This document shows positions 40,538 to 43,986 of a stretch of DNA of 43,986 bases, one piece after another. Under the pieces are notes generated by a model that saw nothing but the letters and a program-made list of their open reading frames with translations, was not told the DNA's origin and made no database searches. The position numbers and the translations under genes are program-made. Location: assembly GCA_022600345.1 (NCBI GenBank), contig JAHZKP010000017.1, positions 1 through 43,986 on the forward strand, given 5' to 3'. The DNA comes from Alphaproteobacteria bacterium. Its GTDB lineage: Bacteria; Pseudomonadota; Alphaproteobacteria; Rhizobiales; Hyphomicrobiaceae. Position 1 is the first letter of the stretch, and each line of letters begins with the position of its first letter.

Positions 40538-40579
40538 TCAGTTGAGCCGCAATATAGTATCAACTGAAACGAGCTGCAA
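40538..40579 (-). promoter_or_regulatory. Promoter and palindromic operator of the RES-Xre operon
   Basis: Read on the minus strand, a -35 TTGCAG (40579-40574), 17-bp spacer and -10 TATATT (40556-40551) form a plausible sigma-70 promoter pointing to the antitoxin start. The -10 is bracketed by the inverted repeat TCAGTTGA (40538-40545) and TCAACTGA (40560-40567), each part of a longer GTATCA(A/G)(C/T)TGA motif. Binding of a dimer to the two half-sites would cover the -10 element. The sites are seen; repression is inferred from the family. Confidence 0.72.
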
Positions 40580-40933
40580 CCGCTTGATGGAAGGCATCGG
40601 CTTCCCGCGCATGCCGCGGAACGAATGTGCGATTTTGTGGCATGTCGTCGCGATTGCACACTCATCGCGCCACAGCGTTTGCAGTGCAGCAATTTATTGT
40701 GCTAGTGCGAAATCAACTTTCTCAGGTCAGCGCAAAAGGGGCGTGCAAATCTTATACGCCTGCTTCCGGCTTCGCGCGCTTCACCCTCCACAGTCCGCGA
40801 GTACAGCTCCGCCAGATGCAATGCCGCGGTGCGCCCGCTCTGCTTTTGCGGCAGCACTGTTCGACAATTGCGCCACCACGCGCTGGCCTCCCGCCCGCCG
40901 GATACCGAAATCGCCAATACGGATAAGACCCAC
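40580..40933. other. Unassigned region between the TA operon and sulP
   Basis: About 350 bp without a convincing gene. Frames from 40829 that are continuous with the transporter have poor composition before its ATG. A minus-strand frame covering about 40702-40890 encodes [19 protein letters not shown] and [18 protein letters not shown], which looks vaguely protein-like but has no ribosome site and overlaps the sulP start; it may be a remnant. The sulP promoter should lie here but I cannot point to it. Confidence 0.3.
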
Positions 40934-42430
40934 ATGGATTTGACGAACATGGATCTCACCAAGCTCAAAGCCGAATGGTTCGGCAATGTGCGTGGCGACG
41001 TATTGGCCGGGTTGGTGGTGGCATTGGCCCTCATCCCCGAAGCGATCGCGTTCTCGATCATCGCCGGCGTCGATCCGAAAATCGGCCTCTATGCATCCTT
41101 CTCCATTGCGGTCATCACGGCAATTGTTGGCGGCAGGCCGGCGATGATATCGGCCGCAACCGCTGCCACTGCCGTGCTGATGGTGACACTCGTAAAGGAG
41201 CATGGCCTGCAATACCTGCTGGCAGCAACCGTGCTGGCCGGTCTCCTGCAAATCGGCGCCGGGCTCCTTAAGCTGGGCTACGTCATGCGGTTTGTCTCCC
41301 GCTCGGTGATGACCGGCTTCGTCAACGCGCTGGCGATCCTGATCTTCATGGCCCAGTTGCCCGAACTGATCGATGTGCCCTGGCTGACTTACGTTCTTGT
41401 CGCCCTCGGGCTTGCCATCATCTACCTCCTGCCGCTTGTCACCAAGTCGGTTCCCTCGCCGCTGATCTGCATCGTCGTCCTGACTGCATTGTGCATGATG
41501 TTCGGATTCGACGTGCGCACTGTCGGCGATATGGGCGAATTGCCCTCGACGCTGCCATTCTTCCTGCTGCCCGACGTCCCCCTCAATTGGGAAACGCTGA
41601 CCATCATCTTCCCCTATTCGGCAGGCGTCGCAACTGTCGGCCTGTTGGAATCCCTGATGACGGCCCAGATCGTCGATGAACTGACCGATACAACCAGCGA
41701 CAAGAACCGCGAGTGCGTCGGCCAGGGCGTGGCAAACTTCGCGACCGGGTTCATTGGCGGCATGGCCGGTTGCGCCATGATCGGCCAGTCGGTGATCAAC
41801 GTGAAGTCGGGCGGTCGCGGACGGCTGTCTTCGCTACTTGCAGGCGTCTTCTTGTTGTTCTTGATCGTCGTGCTCGGCGCCTGGGTCAAGATCATCCCGA
41901 TGGCGGCCCTCGTCGCCATCATGATCATGGTCTCGGTCGGCACATTCAGTTGGCAATCCATTCGCGATTTGAAGGATCACCCGCGCTCTTCCTCGATCGT
42001 CATGCTGGCAACCGTTGCCGGCGTGGTCATCACTCACAATCTGGCAATCGGCGTGCTGGCCGGCGTTCTGTTGTCAGCATTGTTCTTCGCCTGGAAGGTG
42101 GCCCAGATCTTCCGCGTCACCTCCACCCTCTCGAAAGATGGCACCCACCGCACCTACGCGGTCGAAGGTCAGTTGTTCTTTGCCTCCGGCGACGACTTCA
42201 TGGCCGCCTTCGATTTCCGAGAGGCCTTGGAAAAAGTCACGATTGATGTCAGCAAGGCGCACATCTGGGATATATCCAGTGTCGCCGCACTCGACATGGC
42301 GGTTTTGAAACTGCGCCGTGATGGCGCGACGGTCGAGATCGTCGGACTGAACGAGGCCAGCGAAACCATCGTCGACAAGCTTGCAATCCACGATAAGCCA
42401 GGGGCATTCGAACGCCTCATGGGCCACTGA
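40934..42430 (+). CDS. SulP family anion transporter with STAS domain
   Basis: The 498-residue SLC26/SulP transporter has about 12-14 membrane segments. It starts at [26 protein letters not shown] (landmark: [13 protein letters not shown]) and contains [37 protein letters not shown], and [20 protein letters not shown] (the conserved glycine/serine segment). It ends with a cytoplasmic STAS domain (about 405-490, [32 protein letters not shown]). Family members carry sulfate, bicarbonate or other anions; the substrate is not apparent. ATG 40934 is preferred; a second in-frame ATG is at 40949. The tandem UspA gene follows after 55 bp, a pairing often seen in SulP loci. Confidence 0.9.
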   Translation: MDLTNMDLTKLKAEWFGNVRGDVLAGLVVALALIPEAIAFSIIAGVDPKIGLYASFSIAVITAIVGGRPAMISAATAATAVLMVTLVKEHGLQYLLAATVLAGLLQIGAGLLKLGYVMRFVSRSVMTGFVNALAILIFMAQLPELIDVPWLTYVLVALGLAIIYLLPLVTKSVPSPLICIVVLTALCMMFGFDVRTVGDMGELPSTLPFFLLPDVPLNWETLTIIFPYSAGVATVGLLESLMTAQIVDELTDTTSDKNRECVGQGVANFATGFIGGMAGCAMIGQSVINVKSGGRGRLSSLLAGVFLLFLIVVLGAWVKIIPMAALVAIMIMVSVGTFSWQSIRDLKDHPRSSSIVMLATVAGVVITHNLAIGVLAGVLLSALFFAWKVAQIFRVTSTLSKDGTHRTYAVEGQLFFASGDDFMAAFDFREALEKVTIDVSKAHIWDISSVAALDMAVLKLRRDGATVEIVGLNEASETIVDKLAIHDKPGAFERLMGH

Positions 42431-42485
42431 CGAAGTGCCGGTTCACATGGCCCCACAGGCTCTCGACACCCAAAGGAAACGTGTC

Positions 42486-43343
42486 ATGTCCAGGATCATC
42501 GCGTTTATCGACGCTTCCATCTATGCCGACAGCGTATGCGATCACGCAGCTTGGCTGGCCAAACGCATGTCTGTTGGCATCGACCTGATCCACGTATTAG
42601 GCCGCCGCGATATGACGAATACGCAAGGTAACCTCAGCGGCGCTCTTGATCTCGACGCCCGCGACCACCTGTTGGCGGAACTCTCCAGCATCGATGAACA
42701 GAACGCAAAGCTCGCCCAGAAGAAGGGCCGCGTCATCCTCGACCACGCAAAAAAACGACTGGAGGACGCCGGGGTTGCCGATGTGCAGTTGAAATTACGT
42801 ATCGGCGATCTGATCGACACGATGCACGAGTTTGAGGGTCAATCGAGCCTTATCGTCATCGGCAAGCGCGGCGAGGCAGCCGACTTTGCCAAGCTTCACC
42901 TGGGATCAAACGTGGAGCGCGTCGCCCGCGCCAGCGAAAAGCCAGTGCTGGTGACATCACGCGCCTTCCAGCCGATCAAGCGCGTCCTGGTCGCCTTTGA
43001 TGGCGGTGCCAGCGTGACCAAGGCGGTGACTTACCTCTCAAAGACCCACAAGGCATTTTCGGGCCTGGACCTGCATCTCCTCATGGTCGGCGATCGCACC
43101 ACCGACGCCACCGACCGGATCGAGCATGCCGCTGGAATCCTGAATGCAGCCGGCTATGATGTGAAGTCGGAAATCGTGCCCGGCGAACCTGACAAGGTGA
43201 TCGCCAAGGCCGTGGAAAACGACGACTTCGACCTGATGTTGATGGGGGCTTACGGCCACTCGCGCATCCGCAACCTGATCATCGGCTCCACCACCACCGA
43301 AATGATCCGCTCCTGCAAGATCCCGATTGTGCTGTTTAGGTGA
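42486..43343 (+). CDS. Tandem universal stress protein (two UspA domains)
   Basis: The 285-residue cytoplasmic protein consists of two UspA domains (about 1-158 and 164-285). The second carries a perfect ATP-binding signature, GAYGHSRIRNLIIGS (G-2x-G-9x-G-S, 254-268); in the first, GKRGEAADFAKLHLGS has one extra residue between the glycines, so its nucleotide binding is doubtful. ATG 42486 follows AAGGA (42473-42477); the in-frame codons upstream are unlikely. It is cotranscribed with sulP on spacing. Its last 100 bp recur at 43604-43706. Confidence 0.92.
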   Translation: MSRIIAFIDASIYADSVCDHAAWLAKRMSVGIDLIHVLGRRDMTNTQGNLSGALDLDARDHLLAELSSIDEQNAKLAQKKGRVILDHAKKRLEDAGVADVQLKLRIGDLIDTMHEFEGQSSLIVIGKRGEAADFAKLHLGSNVERVARASEKPVLVTSRAFQPIKRVLVAFDGGASVTKAVTYLSKTHKAFSGLDLHLLMVGDRTTDATDRIEHAAGILNAAGYDVKSEIVPGEPDKVIAKAVENDDFDLMLMGAYGHSRIRNLIIGSTTTEMIRSCKIPIVLFR

Positions 43344-43405
43344 TCACTCGACCGCCGGCATCAATCGGCAGTTACCTTGAACCCTGAGCCGTTCCTTAAT
43401 CGCCT

Positions 43406-43534
43406 CCTCTCCCCTGGAGGGAGAGGACGGACCGCCATGACTTGTGAGCGCCCTGAAAAACGATACGTTTGTACATCCGCAACATGTGCATGTCGGCGCT
43501 CACAAGTCATCGTGGCGGACCGAGGTGAGGGGGA
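43406..43534. repeat. CT/GA-rich intergenic repeat split by a palindrome
   Basis: An 8-bp hairpin, CCTCTCCC (43406-43413) and GGGAGAGG (43419-43426) with loop CTGGA, belongs to the same dispersed repeat family as the pair at 31712-31815. The family's usual right part, CCGAGGTGAGGGGGA, appears only at 43520-43534. Between them lies the 74-bp palindrome, so the unit appears interrupted. Confidence 0.6.
43437..43510. repeat. 74-bp near-palindrome with 16-bp perfect arms
   Basis: ATGACTTGTGAGCGCC (43437-43452) and its exact reverse complement (43495-43510) enclose a 42-nt centre (43453-43494). Just outside, the arms stay partly complementary (GACCGCC on the left, GGCGGAC on the right with three extra bases). 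There is no coding content. This looks like a small mobile palindromic element inserted in the CT-rich repeat, or a strong cruciform/hairpin site; which of these it is cannot be told from one copy. Confidence 0.72.
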
Positions 43535-43603
43535 TGGGCGATCGCGGCAACCCAGAAGCAAGACCGGGAGCCCATGCCGGACACCAGGATCACAACGTCA
43601 CCG

Positions 43604-43706
43604 GGGGGCTTACGGCCACTCGCGCATCCGCAACCTGATCATCGGCTCCACCACCACCGAAATGATCCGCTCCTGCAAGGTCCCGATTGTGCTGTTTAGG
43701 TGATCA
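43604..43706 (+). pseudogene. Duplicated 3' end of the tandem uspA gene
   Basis: These 103 bp repeat 43244-43346 at 102 positions, exactly 360 bp downstream. They encode the last third of the second Usp domain (AYGHSRIRNLIIGSTTTEMI, then RSCKVPIVLFR and stop). The single difference (43320 A, 43680 G) changes Ile to Val in CK(I/V)PIVLF. There is no start or first domain, so it is a fragment rather than a gene. Confidence 0.92.
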
Positions 43707-43818
43707 TGCGGAGGCTGGTTGGGTCTGGAGGCTTGACGAGGCTGAACAGATAGTTCAATCCGCGACTTTACAAGGACGTCACACCGGACAATCTACCGCC
43801 GACTCCACTCTTCTGCGT

Positions 43819-43939
43819 CCCCGGAAAATGCGAAAAGCATTTATCCGGGGTCTTGATCGGATTTGGCAAGTGACGCCTATCCCTGCAAAACAGCAAGATC
43901 CCGGATAGCTCATTTGCTTCGCTGCATGAGCTTCCGGGA
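43819..43939. repeat. Inverted pair of REP-like hairpins
   Basis: Hairpin A (43819-43850) has outer stem CCCCGGA/TCCGGGG, inner stem AAATGC/GCATTT, one unpaired A in the 3' arm, and loop GAAAA. Hairpin B (43899-43939) has outer stem TCCCGGA/TCCGGGA, one unpaired T in the 5' arm, and inner stem AGCTCAT/ATGAGCT. The same layout with the bulge on opposite arms means the two units are inverted relative to each other, as in a BIME-like pair. CCGGA-type hairpins of this form are common intergenic repeats in Hyphomicrobiales (recall). No gene is visible from 43707 to the window end. Confidence 0.72.
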
Positions 43940-43986
43940 ACGCAGAGTGCTGGTAGGGAAACGAGAATAACCAGCCCCCCTACCCA

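Noticed and set aside
40702-41061. Minus-strand frame opposite the sulP leader as a gene
   Set aside because: It overlaps the conserved start of SulP, has no ribosome site and no known family; only its 3' half looks protein-like.
43377-43703. Open frame running through the repeats into the duplicated uspA end
   Set aside because: It crosses a hairpin repeat and a palindrome and has no domain before the copied fragment; openness is by chance.
43244-43706. Direct repeats as a CRISPR array
   Set aside because: Only two copies of 103 bp, coding in origin, with a 257-bp spacer; no cas genes.

Overview
The window is about 44 kb of GC-rich chromosome from an alphaproteobacterium, probably of the order Hyphomicrobiales. 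This rests on gene content and order recalled from that group: hom near recJ, argH-lptM-lysA with a divergent tlpA, a TIGR02302/DUF4175 protein, DUF805 genes beside dapD and dapE, and a class I phaC. There is no rRNA operon, prophage, CRISPR array or complete insertion sequence. Most genes are housekeeping or stress genes.

Layout. 0.2-2.7 kb: phaC (minus), a tiny lipoprotein and a possible 46-residue ORF. 2.8-7.5 kb: a PLP aminotransferase, hom (homoserine dehydrogenase) and recJ, with a degenerate inverted repeat where related genomes usually carry glpX. 7.65 kb: tRNA-Glu(UUC). 8.2-13.1 kb: the prkA-yeaH-spoVR stationary-phase/starvation operon. 13.1-14.5 kb: a LysR regulator whose 5' side abuts a 278-bp MITE-like element. 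14.7-19.6 kb: TIGR02302 protein and a membrane-anchored pentapeptide-repeat protein. 19.8-30.7 kb: lysine/arginine biosynthesis (dapD, argH, lysA, dapE) mixed with DUF805 proteins, TlpA, LptM, a translationally coupled MoaD-like/beta-propeller pair, a two-TM protein and an outer-membrane barrel. 30.7-35.3 kb: periplasmic rhodanese, JmjC-like cupin and a two-gene ABC exporter. 35.7-37.1 kb: YbaK-type deacylase and a cytidylate-kinase-like/BON fusion. 37.3-40.5 kb: TadG-like VWA protein, cupin and a RES-Xre toxin-antitoxin pair with a readable operator. 40.9-43.3 kb: SulP anion transporter and a tandem UspA protein. 43.4-44 kb: nested intergenic repeats and a duplicated uspA 3' end.

Functional links. 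dapD, dapE and lysA belong to the succinylase branch of the diaminopimelate/lysine pathway, and hom draws the same aspartate semialdehyde towards threonine and methionine. prkA-yeaH-spoVR, UspA, the BON fusion, PHA synthase and the RES toxin all fit starvation or dormancy physiology.

The strongest unusual signals are structural. (1) The order from 14.7 to 30.7 kb looks like two conserved neighbourhoods, dapD-DUF805-dapE and argH-lptM-lysA-TIGR02302, broken by one inversion flanked by inverted DUF805 paralogues. (2) A second copy of the dapD 3' end differs from the intact one only at synonymous positions. (3) A 103-bp direct repeat duplicates the uspA 3' end 360 bp downstream, with a 74-bp near-palindrome inserted in a CT-rich repeat between the copies. 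(4) A MITE-like element sits against the LysR start codon. (5) The MoaD-like/six-Asp-box propeller pair is the best candidate for an uncharacterised biochemical system. Everything here was read by eye without database searches, so family names are recognition by motif and recall.
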